DNA of 64,000 nucleotides from Streptomyces sp. 3214.6 (GCF_900129855.1 NZ_LT670819.1:1612001-1676000), one strand, 5' to 3'. Counted from the first letter of the stretch, positions 8,541 through 18,259 are shown. Numbers and translations: made by a program. The notes: generated from the sequence alone by a model not told the origin.

Positions 8541-9836
8541 GTGGGAGCTGTGCGGCTCTCCCGTAGAGGCCTGCTGCGAGCGAGCCTGGCCGGTTCGGCC
8601 GTCACGGCGCTCGGCGGCCTGGCGTCCGGCTGCGCCGTTCCGACCGGTTCGACCGGGCGGAACATGGTCCTGTGGTACTGGGACGGCGGCCTCGGCGACA
8701 CGGTCGTCAAGAACGCCAAGGCCCGATACGACACCTCCGTCGACCTCCAGGCCATCAAGATCGGCGGTTACTACCGGTCGAAGCTGATCACGACGATGGC
8801 CGGCCGCGCCCACATCCCCGACATCGCGGGCCTGAAGGGCGAGGACATGGCGTCCTACCTGCCCAACGCCGACCAGTTCGTGGACCTGCGCACGCTCGGC
8901 GCGGACAAGTACAGGTCCCAGTACCTGCCCTGGAAGTGGGAGCAGGGCATCGCCGACGACGGCACGATGATCGGCTTCCCGATCGACTGCGGCCCGGTGG
9001 GGCACTTCTACCAGTACGCCGTCTTCCAGAAGGCGGGACTGCCCTACGAGCCCGCCGACGTGTCGAAGGAGCTCAACACCTGGGAGAAGTTCTTCGCGGC
9101 GGGCGAGCAGCTCAGAAAGCGGATCCCGGGTGCCTCGCTGCTCACCGACGTCAACAGCGTCTACGACAACGTGGTGAACCAGGGCAGCAAGCGTTACGTC
9201 GACAAGGACCGCCACTTCATCGGCGACCAGGAACATGTGCGCGACGCCTGGGCGCTCGCCGTCGAGGCGAAACAGCGCAAGATCGTGTCGAACCTGGTCA
9301 CCGGCACCCCGGACCAGCTGTCGGCGGTGGAGGACGGCAAGCTGCCGAGCCAGCTGGGCGCCTCCTGGGCCACCAGCGACCTCAAGAACGGTGTGCCGAA
9401 GACGAAGGGCCGATGGCGGGTGGCCGACATGCCGGTGCGGCCCGCCAACAACGGCGGCTCGTTCCTGTCGATCACCAAGGCGTGCCGGGAGCCCGAGCAG
9501 GCCTTCCAGATCATCAGCTGGATGCTCGACGCGGGCAACCAGGCGCAGGGCTTCGTCGACGCGGGACTCTTCCCCTCCACCCCCGCCTCGTACGGCGCGG
9601 CGCAGCTGCGCGAGCCCGACCCCTTCTTCGGCGGCCAGGTCACGATGGATGTCTTCGGGCCCGCCGCGCAGAAGATCGTCGTCGCCTACAACAGCCCGTT
9701 CGACATCGCGCTCGGGCAGCCCATCAAGGACGAGATCAAGAACGTCGGCGTCCTCGGCAAGGACCCGAAGCAGGCCTGGAGTGACGCCATGAGCAAATGC
9801 CGGCGGATCGCGAAGCACCTGGGGGTGAGCTACTGA
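8541..9836 (+). CDS. Sugar ABC transporter substrate-binding lipoprotein
   Basis: Extracellular solute-binding protein of the family-1 (maltose/oligosaccharide) type. The N-terminus has twin arginines (LSRRGLLRAS), a hydrophobic stretch and the lipobox LASGC, so it is probably a Tat-exported lipoprotein anchored outside the membrane. The rest fits a two-lobed periplasmic-binding fold (DIAGLKGEDMASYLP, GFPIDCGPVGHFYQY, SFLSITKACREPEQA). The start is uncertain among ATG 8499 (no ribosome site), GTG 8541 and GTG 8550; all keep the signal intact. The downstream permease overlaps it by one base. By context it captures the oligosaccharide processed by the neighbouring glycosidases. Confidence 0.92.
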   Translation: MGAVRLSRRGLLRASLAGSAVTALGGLASGCAVPTGSTGRNMVLWYWDGGLGDTVVKNAKARYDTSVDLQAIKIGGYYRSKLITTMAGRAHIPDIAGLKGEDMASYLPNADQFVDLRTLGADKYRSQYLPWKWEQGIADDGTMIGFPIDCGPVGHFYQYAVFQKAGLPYEPADVSKELNTWEKFFAAGEQLRKRIPGASLLTDVNSVYDNVVNQGSKRYVDKDRHFIGDQEHVRDAWALAVEAKQRKIVSNLVTGTPDQLSAVEDGKLPSQLGASWATSDLKNGVPKTKGRWRVADMPVRPANNGGSFLSITKACREPEQAFQIISWMLDAGNQAQGFVDAGLFPSTPASYGAAQLREPDPFFGGQVTMDVFGPAAQKIVVAYNSPFDIALGQPIKDEIKNVGVLGKDPKQAWSDAMSKCRRIAKHLGVSY

Positions 9837-10798
9837 TGGCCACCCTCCCCGCCCTGGAGAAGCCCCCGGCGGTTCTCACGGAGACACCCGTGACACAGCC
9901 CCGGAAAGGTTTCCGCAAGTACTGGCACCTCTACGCCGCGATCTCCCCTTTCTACCTGCTCTTTCTCTGTTTCGGCCTGATACCCGTCGGCTTCTCGCTC
10001 TATCTCTCGTTCCACCGCTGGGACGGCCTCGGCTCGATGGAGTGGGCGGGGCTGTCGCAGTACCAGTACCTGCTGAGCGACTCCGAGTTCTGGAGCTCGA
10101 TCGGGACCACGATCGTCATCTGGGCGCTGGCCACCTTCCCCATGATCTTCCTGGCGATGGTGACGGCCGTGATGCTCAACTCGGCGGTCCGTTTCAAGAA
10201 CCTCTACCGCGTTGCCTACTTCCTGCCGAACGTCACCTCGGTCGTGGCGATCGCGATCATCTTCGGTTCGGTCTTCTCCACCAACTTCGGTCTCGTCAAC
10301 GCGTTCCTTCAGGCGATCGGTTTCGACCAGATCGCCTGGCTCAACACCCCGTGGGGCATCAAGGTCGCCATCGCGACACTGATGACCTGGCAGTGGACCG
10401 GTTACAACGCGATCATCTTCCTCGCCGGGCTCCAGACCATCCCGGGCGAGCTGTACGAGGCGGCGCGGATGGACGGCGCGGGCCCCGTGCAGACGTTCTT
10501 CCGGATCACGCTGCCGATGATGCGTCCGGTGCTGCTGTTCGTGCTCGTCGTGTCGACGGTCACCGGTCTGCAGAGCTTCTCCGAACCCCAGGTCCTGCTG
10601 CAGAACACCTCGAACGACTCGACGTTCTCGGGCGGGCCCGGCCACGCCGGCCGGACCATGGTCCTCTACTTCTTCCAGCAGACCTTCGACAACAACGACT
10701 TCGGCTACGGCGCCGCCGTGGCATGGGGCATCTTCCTCGTCGTCGTCCTCTTCTCGATCATCAACTGGCGTCTGGTGCAGCGCCGGGGCGAAGACTAG
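9836..10798 (+). CDS. Sugar ABC transporter permease (MalF/UgpA type)
   Basis: Integral membrane subunit of a CUT1-type importer, 320 residues with about six transmembrane segments. The first is at HLYAAISPFYLLFLCFGLIPVG near residue 30 (written here as its first 20 residues plus VG). The cytoplasmic EAA loop is clear: ELYEAARMDGAGPVQTFFR with ITLPMMRPV, the contact site for the ATPase. The ATG overlaps the last base of the binding-protein stop (TGATG) and GGGGGTGAG precedes it. No ATPase gene is in the operon; Streptomyces CUT1 importers usually share the genome-wide MsiK ATPase, which is expected here. Confidence 0.94.
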   Translation: MATLPALEKPPAVLTETPVTQPRKGFRKYWHLYAAISPFYLLFLCFGLIPVGFSLYLSFHRWDGLGSMEWAGLSQYQYLLSDSEFWSSIGTTIVIWALATFPMIFLAMVTAVMLNSAVRFKNLYRVAYFLPNVTSVVAIAIIFGSVFSTNFGLVNAFLQAIGFDQIAWLNTPWGIKVAIATLMTWQWTGYNAIIFLAGLQTIPGELYEAARMDGAGPVQTFFRITLPMMRPVLLFVLVVSTVTGLQSFSEPQVLLQNTSNDSTFSGGPGHAGRTMVLYFFQQTFDNNDFGYGAAVAWGIFLVVVLFSIINWRLVQRRGED

Positions 10799-10812
10799 GA
10801 GGCCCGCTCACC

Positions 10813-11682
10813 ATGACATCCATCCAAGAAACCAGGCCCCGGCGTACCAAGAGGATCGACGGGTCGCTGCGCAGAGGGCTGGCGCTGCACGCGAGCCTCG
10901 TCCTCGGCGTCCTGCTCTCGGCCTTCCCGTTCTACTGGGCCGTGATCATGTCGACGCACACGTCGTCGGAGATCTTCTCCTACCCGCCCAAGCTGCTGCC
11001 GGGCACCCACTTCCTGGAAAACGTCCGCAACCTTTTCGACAACATCGATTTCTTCGGCTCGATGTTCAACTCGCTGCTGGTCGCGGGTTCGGTGACGTTC
11101 CTGGTCCTGTTCTTCGACTCGCTGGCGGCCTTCGTCTTCGCCAAGTTCGAGTTCCCGGGCAAGCGGCTGCTGTTCGTGTTGCTCATGTTCATCTTCATGG
11201 TGCCGGCACAGCTCCAGGCGATCCCCCAGTTCGTGATCATGGCGAAGCTCGGCTGGATCGGCTCGATGACGGCGCTGATCGTGCCGGCGGCCGCCAACGC
11301 GTTCGGCATCTTCTGGATGCGCCAGTACATGACGGGCGCGATCCACGACGAACTCCTCGACGCCTCCCGCATCGACGGCGCGAACTTCCTGCGCCAGTAC
11401 TGGCACGTGGCCCTCCCGGTGGTCCGGCCGGGCCTCGCGTTCCTCGGCATCTTCACGTTCATGGGCCAGTGGAACGACTACGCCTGGCCCCTGATCGCCC
11501 TCACCAACCCGGACAACGTGACCCTCCAGGTCGCCCTGTCCCAGCTCAACGGCACCCACGGCACCACGGACTACGGAATGGTCATGACCGGCGCACTGCT
11601 CGCCCTCGTCCCGCTGCTGATCGTGTTCGCGATCGGCGCCCGCCAGATGATCGGGGACCTCGCCAAGGGAGCGATCAAGTGA
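10813..11682 (+). CDS. Sugar ABC transporter permease (MalG/UgpE type)
   Basis: Second membrane subunit of the CUT1 importer, 289 residues and about six transmembrane helices, starting with LALHASLVLGVLLSAFPFYW. The EAA motif reads ELLDASRIDGANFLRQYWH, followed by VALPVVRPGLA. It starts 14 nt after the first permease, and its stop overlaps the GTG of the beta-galactosidase gene by 4 nt, so uptake and hydrolysis are co-expressed. It pairs with the MalF-type subunit to form the channel; the sugar is not defined by sequence alone. Confidence 0.94.
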   Translation: MTSIQETRPRRTKRIDGSLRRGLALHASLVLGVLLSAFPFYWAVIMSTHTSSEIFSYPPKLLPGTHFLENVRNLFDNIDFFGSMFNSLLVAGSVTFLVLFFDSLAAFVFAKFEFPGKRLLFVLLMFIFMVPAQLQAIPQFVIMAKLGWIGSMTALIVPAAANAFGIFWMRQYMTGAIHDELLDASRIDGANFLRQYWHVALPVVRPGLAFLGIFTFMGQWNDYAWPLIALTNPDNVTLQVALSQLNGTHGTTDYGMVMTGALLALVPLLIVFAIGARQMIGDLAKGAIK

Positions 11683-14612
11683 GCGATCACGTGACGGACC
11701 CGCTGCTGGCGCTGCGCCCGTGGGAGGCACCCGAGGTGACCTCCTGGGGCCGGCTGCCCATGAACGCCGTCGACCGGCGCACCGGAGCACACTCCCTGGA
11801 CGGCGACTGGCGTTTTCGGTTGCTGTCCGCTCCGGACGCGCCGGTCGGCGGTCCCTGGTCGACGGCGACCGTGCCCGGCGTATGGACCATGCAGGGCACG
11901 GACGACCTTCCGCGGTATCTGAACATCCGGATGCCGTATGCGGAATTTCCTCCCCTGTCGCCGGCCGGCAATCCGACCGGGGTGTACGAGCGGGAGATCG
12001 ACGTCCCCGCCGAGTGGGCAGGGCGCCGGATCGTGCTCCAGGTCGGGGCCGCCGAGAGCGTGCTGCTGGCGCACGTGGACGGGCGGCCCGTCGGCGTCTC
12101 CAAGGACTCCCATCTGGCGGCCGAGTTCGACCTGTCGAGCGTCGTGCGCCCCGGCGGGAGGTCCGTGCTGCGGCTGACGGTCGTCAAGTGGTCGGACGCC
12201 TCGCACATCGAGGACCAGGACCACTGGTGGCACGGCGGGATCACCCGCTCGGTGCTGCTGTACGCCACCGACCCGCTGCACCTGGCCGACGTGACCGTGC
12301 GGGCGGGGCAGGACGGTGAACTGCGCGTCGACTGCCAGGTACGGCGCGCCGGCGGCGGGGCGCTGCCCGAGGGCTGGTACGTCAGCGGGGACCTGGACGG
12401 GCTGCCGGTGACCCAGGACGCCGCGTTCGACCTGGCCAACGCCGAGGACGAGCGTGTCTCCGACTTCCTCGGCGAGGCCCGGCTGACCGCACGCGTGCCC
12501 GAGGTGCGCACCTGGACGGCCGAGACGCCCGAGCTGTACGGCCTGACGGTCCGGCTGCACCGCGCCGACGGCACCGTCGCCGACACCTCCCGGCACCGCG
12601 TCGGCTTCCGCGACGTCGAGATCGTCGGCCGGGACCTGCTGGTCAACGGCGAGCGGATCTTCGTCCGGGGCGTCAACCGGCACGACTTCCACCCGCTGAC
12701 GGGGCGGACGGTGTCGTACGACGACATGCGCGCGGACCTGGTCCTGCTCAAGCGTTTCGGCTTCAACGCGATCCGCACCGCCCACTACCCCAACGACCCG
12801 ACGCTGTACGACCTGGCCGACGAAATCGGTTTCTACGTCGTCGACGAGGCGGACATCGAGTCGCACGACCACGCCCACGAGATCGCCGACGACCCGCGCT
12901 ATCTGAACGCCTTCGTCGACCGGGTCTCGCGCATGGTGCTGCGCGACAAGAACCATCCGTCGGTCATCATCTGGTCGCTGGGCAACGAGTCCGACTACGG
13001 CGCGAACCACGACGCGGCCGCCGGCTGGGTGCGCCGGCACGATCCGACCCGGCCGCTGCAGTACGAGGGGGCCGCCAAGCGCGGCTGGGCGGATCCGGGG
13101 CTCGCCTCCGACATCGCCTGCCCGATGTACGCGCCGCTGGAGGACTGCGTCGCGCACGCGCTGTCCGGGCAGCAGACCAAGCCGCTCATCCAGTGCGAGT
13201 ACTCCCACGCGATGGGCAACAGCAACGGCACGCTGGCCGACCACTGGGCCGCCATCGAGGCAACCCCGGGTCTTCAGGGCGGGTTCATCTGGGAGTTCTG
13301 GGACCACGGAATCCTTCAGTCCGTGAACGACGGAAGACCGGTCGGGCGTGGGGGCGCCGGGCTCTACGACAACGGTGTCGCCGCACCCGGGTACCGCTGG
13401 GCGTACGGCGGCGACTTCGGCGAGAAGGACCATGACGGCGCGTTCATCGCCGACGGCGTCGTCTTCCCGGACCGCACTCCGAAGCCGGTGATGTACGAAC
13501 ACCGTGAGCTCGCCGCGCCCCTGCGGCTCCAGGGCTTCCGGCACGAGGGGCTGGTCCTCTCCAACCACCAGCACTTCCGCGGCCTGGAGTGGCTCGCCGG
13601 CGAGTGGGAGCTGTCTCTCGCCCACGGCGGGACGCTCACCGCGACGGCCGAGCTGCCCGACCTGCGGCCGGGCGAGACGACCGTGGTGCCGCTGCCGTTC
13701 GCGCTGCCCGAGGACGGCGGCGAGGCATGGCTGACGCTGCGGGTGACGACGGCGCAGGACCTGCCGTGGGCGCCGCGCGGCACGGAGGTGTGCGCACCGC
13801 AGGTGCAGCTCCGAGCGGCCGCTCCGGCCGAGGAACCGGTGGGATCCGGTCGGGTCGAGATCGACGCCGACGGACTCCTCGTCCACCCTCTGCTGACCGC
13901 CGCGCCCACGCTGTCGCTGTGGCGGGCGCCCACCGACAACGACGAGCTGGGCGGGATGGCGCTGCGCTGGCGGACGTGGGGCCTGGACTCCCTCGTGCGC
14001 AAGCTGCTCTCGGTCCACCAGGAGGGCGACGGGGTGAGCGTGCTCTCCGAGTACGCCGGCACCACCGGCGTCGTCCGGCACCGGCAGGTGTTCACGCCGG
14101 TGGAGGGCGGGGTGCGGATCGACGAACAGGCCGAGCTGCCCGAGGAGTTCGACGACGTCGCGCGGGTCGGCTCGGTCTTCGAGACGGTCGCGGGGCTGGA
14201 CCTGCTGGAGTGGTTCGGGCAGGGCCCCTGGGAGTCGTACCCGGACCGCAGCGGTGGCGCGCCGGTGGGCCATCACTCGGTCCCCGTCGACGAGTTGTTC
14301 ACGCCGTACCTGCGTCCGCAGGAGAGCGGGGGCCGGCACGGGGTGCGGCGCTTCACGCTCTCGGCGCCGGACGCCACCGGCCTCGCCGTCACGCTGGACG
14401 AGCCGCGCCAGGTCTCCGTCACGCGGTACCGCGCCGAGGACCTGACCGCCGTCTCCCACCATGACGAACTCGTCCCGCGCGCCGGCTGCGTGGTGCACCT
14501 CGACGCGGCGCACCGCGGCCTCGGCACGGCATCGTGCGGGCCCGACACCTTCCCCTCCTACCTCGTCGCACCGGGCGTCCACCGCTGGAGCTGGACCCTG
14601 CGCGTTCTTTAG
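11679..14612 (+). CDS. Beta-galactosidase (GH2, LacZ-like)
   Basis: Retaining GH2 enzyme of 977 residues, close to the 1,020 of LacZ-type enzymes. Order: jelly-roll sugar-binding domain (about 1-200), Ig-like domain, TIM barrel with the GH2 signature FVRGVNRHDFHP and the acid/base in IIWSLGNESDYG (Glu437), nucleophile in IQCEYSHAMGNSNG (Glu507), then a C-terminal beta-galactosidase small-chain domain with LEWFGQGPWESYPDR. No signal peptide, so it works in the cytoplasm. The GTG start is fixed by AAGGGAG 7 nt upstream and by the 4-nt overlap with the permease stop. It probably removes beta-linked galactose from the imported glycan. Confidence 0.95.
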   Translation: MSDHVTDPLLALRPWEAPEVTSWGRLPMNAVDRRTGAHSLDGDWRFRLLSAPDAPVGGPWSTATVPGVWTMQGTDDLPRYLNIRMPYAEFPPLSPAGNPTGVYEREIDVPAEWAGRRIVLQVGAAESVLLAHVDGRPVGVSKDSHLAAEFDLSSVVRPGGRSVLRLTVVKWSDASHIEDQDHWWHGGITRSVLLYATDPLHLADVTVRAGQDGELRVDCQVRRAGGGALPEGWYVSGDLDGLPVTQDAAFDLANAEDERVSDFLGEARLTARVPEVRTWTAETPELYGLTVRLHRADGTVADTSRHRVGFRDVEIVGRDLLVNGERIFVRGVNRHDFHPLTGRTVSYDDMRADLVLLKRFGFNAIRTAHYPNDPTLYDLADEIGFYVVDEADIESHDHAHEIADDPRYLNAFVDRVSRMVLRDKNHPSVIIWSLGNESDYGANHDAAAGWVRRHDPTRPLQYEGAAKRGWADPGLASDIACPMYAPLEDCVAHALSGQQTKPLIQCEYSHAMGNSNGTLADHWAAIEATPGLQGGFIWEFWDHGILQSVNDGRPVGRGGAGLYDNGVAAPGYRWAYGGDFGEKDHDGAFIADGVVFPDRTPKPVMYEHRELAAPLRLQGFRHEGLVLSNHQHFRGLEWLAGEWELSLAHGGTLTATAELPDLRPGETTVVPLPFALPEDGGEAWLTLRVTTAQDLPWAPRGTEVCAPQVQLRAAAPAEEPVGSGRVEIDADGLLVHPLLTAAPTLSLWRAPTDNDELGGMALRWRTWGLDSLVRKLLSVHQEGDGVSVLSEYAGTTGVVRHRQVFTPVEGGVRIDEQAELPEEFDDVARVGSVFETVAGLDLLEWFGQGPWESYPDRSGGAPVGHHSVPVDELFTPYLRPQESGGRHGVRRFTLSAPDATGLAVTLDEPRQVSVTRYRAEDLTAVSHHDELVPRAGCVVHLDAAHRGLGTASCGPDTFPSYLVAPGVHRWSWTLRVL

Positions 14613-14652
14613 AACTTCCTCTCCCGGCAACGGACTTCCTTACGGAGCACAC

Positions 14653-16509
14653 ATGTGTACTTCGCATGCCCACGATTGCGGCGAAGCCGCGCAGGCCGGT
14701 GCCGGAAGACGCGGTTTCCTCCGCGCCACCGCGCTGCTCGGCGCCGCCGCCACGGCCGGCATCGCCCTGCCGGCCACCGCCGAGGCCGCCTCCGTCGAGG
14801 CGGCCTCGGCCAAGACCTGGCGTCCCGACCCCGACAGCCGCCGCTTCACGCTCGCCGTCATGCCCGACACGCAGTACCTCTTCGACGGCCCGAGCATCGA
14901 CAAGGCGCCGGTCGAGGCGTCGCTGCGCTATCTGCTGGAGCACGGCAAGGACGAGAACATCGTGTTCCTGTCCCACCTGGGCGACCTCACCCAGAACGGG
15001 ACGAAGGACGAAGTCACCGCGATCAGCGAGGCGTTCGGGCTGCTGGACCGGCGCGGGGTCGGCTACAGCGTGCTGGCCGGCAACCACGACGTGAAGTCGT
15101 CGACGACCGACCAGCGCGGCGCGACCCCGTACCTGGAGGCGTTCGGTCCCCAGCGCTTCCGGGGGAAGTCCACGTTCGGCGGGGCCTCCCCCGACGGCTA
15201 CAACTCGTACCACCTGTTCCGGGCGGGCGGCCGGGAGTGGATGGTGCTGGCGCTGGACTGGCGGTTGTCGGACCAGGGCTACGCCTGGGCCGCCGGCGTC
15301 CTCGCCAAGCACCCGAGGACTCCGGTCGTCCTGACCACGCACGAACTGGTCGTCGAGGACGACTCCCTCTCGGCCTACGGGCAGCAGTTGTGGGACCGGC
15401 TGATCGAGGACCACGACCAGATCTTCCTCACCCTCAACGGGCACTACTGGCCGGCCGGCCGGGCCACGCGCAAGAACGCGGCGGGACACGACGTCCACCT
15501 GCATCTGACGAACTATCAGAACCGTTACTTCGGCGGTGCGGCGATGATCCGCCTCTACCGCTTCGACCTCGACCGCGACGTGATCGACGTGGAGACCGTC
15601 TCCCCGTGGATCCTGGGCCGGGCCGCGAAGGGGCTCAACGAGCTGGAGCGGCAGGAGATCGAACTGAGCGGCGACGCCGACCGGTTCTCCGTCGACATCG
15701 ACTTCACCGAGCGTTTCTCCGGCTTCGCCCCGGTGCCGGCCCGGGCCGCGCGTCCCGCCTCCAAGGTCGTCATCTCGGGCACGGTCGCCTACTGGCGCTT
15801 CGACGGGCACGCCGACGCCACGACCGTGTCCGGCACCGTCCGTGACCTGTCCGGGCGCGGCAACGACCTCACCGTCGTCCCGGTCGGCGGCGGTACCCTC
15901 GGCTGGTCGTCCGACCACCACCCCGACCAACCCGGGCACGGCAGCCTGGAGTTCCAGGGTTTCAAGTCCCCGCTGAAGGGGGCGTACCTGCGCACCGTCG
16001 ACGGCGCGCCGCTCAACTCGGCCACGTTCAGGGACGGTTACACCATCGAGGCGTTCTACCGCCTTCCGGCGGACTGGGACCCCTCGCACCACGCGTGGTC
16101 AGGACTGGTCAGCCGGACGGGAACGGGCGGCGCCGCGGGCAAGACCGGCGACGACCCCGACGAGCCGCTTGCCACCCTCTCCCTCTCCAACGACCGGGAG
16201 CCGCAGTGGGCGATGCGCCCGCTGAACCAGGAGGGCATCGCCACCAACTGGGGGCAGGAGACGCCGCTGGAGACCTGGTGGCACCTCGCGGTCGTCAACG
16301 ACGGCCGGCACACCACGCTGTACGTCGAGGGCTGCCCGGTCGTGCGCAACCCGAAGGCGGCGTCCGTCGGCATCACCTCCGTCGGGCTGCCGTGGCTGCT
16401 CGGCGGCTACGAGTACGGCGGCGCGATCGACCAGATCCTGCACGGCCGCCTCGGCGACGTCCGCATCGTCGAGCGGGCGCTGCCCGTGACCTCCTTCATG
16501 AACCACTGA
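14653..16509 (+). CDS. Tat-exported metallophosphoesterase with LamG-like domain
   Basis: Predicted secreted calcineurin-like phosphoesterase of 618 residues. The N-terminus has a Tat signal (GRRGFLRATALLGAAATAG, then ALPATAEA). The phosphoesterase core shows AVMPDTQ, HLGDLTQNG, LAGNHDVKS and NGHYW, the usual order of metal ligands, although the first motif is DTQ instead of DxH. From about residue 430 a concanavalin/LamG-type sandwich begins (VAYWRFDGHADAT, VRDLSGRGNDL) and may bind carbohydrate. The ATG has GGAG 5 nt upstream and lies 40 nt after the beta-galactosidase gene. Its place at the end of a glycan operon suggests a phosphodiester- or phosphomonoester-decorated glycan, which is inference. 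Confidence 0.87.
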   Translation: MCTSHAHDCGEAAQAGAGRRGFLRATALLGAAATAGIALPATAEAASVEAASAKTWRPDPDSRRFTLAVMPDTQYLFDGPSIDKAPVEASLRYLLEHGKDENIVFLSHLGDLTQNGTKDEVTAISEAFGLLDRRGVGYSVLAGNHDVKSSTTDQRGATPYLEAFGPQRFRGKSTFGGASPDGYNSYHLFRAGGREWMVLALDWRLSDQGYAWAAGVLAKHPRTPVVLTTHELVVEDDSLSAYGQQLWDRLIEDHDQIFLTLNGHYWPAGRATRKNAAGHDVHLHLTNYQNRYFGGAAMIRLYRFDLDRDVIDVETVSPWILGRAAKGLNELERQEIELSGDADRFSVDIDFTERFSGFAPVPARAARPASKVVISGTVAYWRFDGHADATTVSGTVRDLSGRGNDLTVVPVGGGTLGWSSDHHPDQPGHGSLEFQGFKSPLKGAYLRTVDGAPLNSATFRDGYTIEAFYRLPADWDPSHHAWSGLVSRTGTGGAAGKTGDDPDEPLATLSLSNDREPQWAMRPLNQEGIATNWGQETPLETWWHLAVVNDGRHTTLYVEGCPVVRNPKAASVGITSVGLPWLLGGYEYGGAIDQILHGRLGDVRIVERALPVTSFMNH

Positions 16510-16533
16510 CGCCCTCGAAGAGGACGAAGAACC

Positions 16534-18201
16534 ATGACCGAGCAGCAACTGCCCGTCTGGGCCGACCCTTCCGTCTCCCCCGCCGCTCTCGACGCCCAAG
16601 GCGTGTCGAGACGTCAACTCCTGCGCCGTGCCGGTCTGTTCGGGGCCGCGTTCGCGCTCGGCGGGGCGGCCACCCCGGCCGTCGCCGCCACCGGCCACGG
16701 CTACGGCGGCGAGGACCCGTGCCTCGCCTACCTCGTCGGCGACCACCATGTGCACTCGGTGTACAGCCACGACGCGAAGTACACCTTCTCCCAGCAGGCG
16801 CGGGCCGCCGCCCGGTACGGGCTCGACTGGATGGTGTTCAACGAGCACTCCAACTTCGGGCACGCCCACTACGGCGCCGCCATGGAGCACCAGGAGATCC
16901 TCAAGGCCCGCGCCGAGAACCCGCGCCAGCTGATCTTCCAGGGCCTGGAGTGGTACATCCCGGCCGCCGAGCACTGCACGGTGTTCGCCGCGCCCGGCCC
17001 GCACGAGGTCGACCTGCTCACGCAGTTCGAGCTCGCCTACGACGGCAAGCTGCTCGGGTACACCGAGGGCTCCGCCGGCGCGGCCGACACCGCCCGCAAC
17101 GAGGCGCACGCCGTCAAGGCGATCAAGTGGCTGGCCGAACAGCGCCGTTCTGGCTACGTCGACGACGTCCTCGTCCTCGCCAACCACCCGCTGCGCCTCG
17201 GCATCGACTCCCCGCACGAGATGCGGGGCTGGCGCGACGCGGCCCCCGAGATCATGATCGGCATGGAGGGCGCGCCCGGTGCCCAGGGCGCGGCGATCCC
17301 CGGCTGGCGTGGCAGCACGTCCATCCGCGGCGAGTACGAGAACAAGCCGTCCGCGCAGTCCTGGGCGGGCTACCCGGCGGACGCCTACCTCACGTACGGC
17401 GGCTTCGACTGGGCGACGGCGACCGTCGGCGGCCTGTGGGACTCGATGCTGGCCGAGGGCCGGCTGTTCTCGATCACCACCAACTCCGACAACCACCGCA
17501 CCGTCTTCGACACCTGGAAGAACGGCGACTGGCCGGCCGGGCAGAACTTCGACAACACCGGCAGGCTGCCCGACCCGGTGAACACGGACGCCCCTCAGCC
17601 GGGCAGCGACTTCTGGCCGGGCCAGTTCAGCCGCACCCATGTGGGCGTGACCCGGTACGGCTACCGGGCGGTGATGACGGGGCTGCGCGAGGGCCGCGTG
17701 TGGCTCGACCACGGGCATCTGCTCGACGGGCTCGAGGTCCGGCTGCGGCGGGAGCACAGCAGCGGCCGGGGCGTCACGCTCGGCGGCCGGCTGCGGGTAC
17801 GCAGAGGCGAGAAGCTCACCCTGAACATCACCGTCACCACCGCCTCCCGGCCCAACCCCCAGGGAATCCTGCCGGAGTTGGCGCACCTGGACGTCATCCG
17901 GGGCGCGGTGCGCGGCGCGGTGTCCGACCGCGACACGTGGAAGGCGCCCGACACGAAGGTCGCCCACACGACGCAGGTGAGCGGCCGCAAGGGCACGTAC
18001 ACCCTGCGCGTCCCGCTCACCGTGGGTGAGGAGTCCTTCTACGTCCGCCTGCGCGGCAGCGACGGCAACCGGAACGGAACCGGTTACCTGGGCGCTTCCG
18101 TGGACCCCCACGGCCCGATCCCCCACGAGCCGGGCAACGGCGACCCGTGGGCCGACACCTGGTTCTACTCCAACCCGATCTTCGTCGACGTCGTCAGCTG
18201 A
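16534..18201 (+). CDS. Tat-exported PHP-domain phosphoesterase-like protein
   Basis: The 555-residue protein has a twin-arginine signal (VSRRQLLRRAGLFGAAFALGG) with likely cleavage near AVAA. The mature N-terminus opens with VGDHHVHSVYSHDAKY, the HxH motif of the PHP metallophosphoesterase fold, followed by FNEHSNFGHAHYG, LEWYIPAAEHCTVF and LANHPLRLG, which supply further His/Glu metal ligands. A beta-rich C-terminal domain follows. It starts 24 nt after the metallophosphoesterase gene with AGAGGACGAAG upstream, so the two exported putative phosphoesterases are co-transcribed. Substrate unknown; the genes may dephosphorylate the glycan handled by this operon. Confidence 0.85.
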   Translation: MTEQQLPVWADPSVSPAALDAQGVSRRQLLRRAGLFGAAFALGGAATPAVAATGHGYGGEDPCLAYLVGDHHVHSVYSHDAKYTFSQQARAAARYGLDWMVFNEHSNFGHAHYGAAMEHQEILKARAENPRQLIFQGLEWYIPAAEHCTVFAAPGPHEVDLLTQFELAYDGKLLGYTEGSAGAADTARNEAHAVKAIKWLAEQRRSGYVDDVLVLANHPLRLGIDSPHEMRGWRDAAPEIMIGMEGAPGAQGAAIPGWRGSTSIRGEYENKPSAQSWAGYPADAYLTYGGFDWATATVGGLWDSMLAEGRLFSITTNSDNHRTVFDTWKNGDWPAGQNFDNTGRLPDPVNTDAPQPGSDFWPGQFSRTHVGVTRYGYRAVMTGLREGRVWLDHGHLLDGLEVRLRREHSSGRGVTLGGRLRVRRGEKLTLNITVTTASRPNPQGILPELAHLDVIRGAVRGAVSDRDTWKAPDTKVAHTTQVSGRKGTYTLRVPLTVGEESFYVRLRGSDGNRNGTGYLGASVDPHGPIPHEPGNGDPWADTWFYSNPIFVDVVS

Positions 18202-18218
18202 AGGTTTCAGAGGGGCGC

Positions 18219-18259
18219 GGGGAACTGCGCGACCAGCCACGTACGGTCCGCAGTTCCCC
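18219..18259. terminator. Hairpin between the glycan operon and the maoC-like gene
   Basis: GGGGAACTGCG (18219-18229) pairs perfectly with 18249-18259. The surrounding AGGGGCGCGGGGAACTGCGC is a sequence I recognise as widely repeated between Streptomyces genes. It lies between convergent genes and probably ends transcription in both directions. A second, weaker hairpin (CTTCAGCC 18265-18272 with 18288-18295) follows. Confidence 0.75.

Noticed and set aside
18211..18259. Mobile repeat or small RNA
   Set aside because: The sequence is a common Streptomyces intergenic repeat forming a hairpin between convergent genes, so a terminator explains it.
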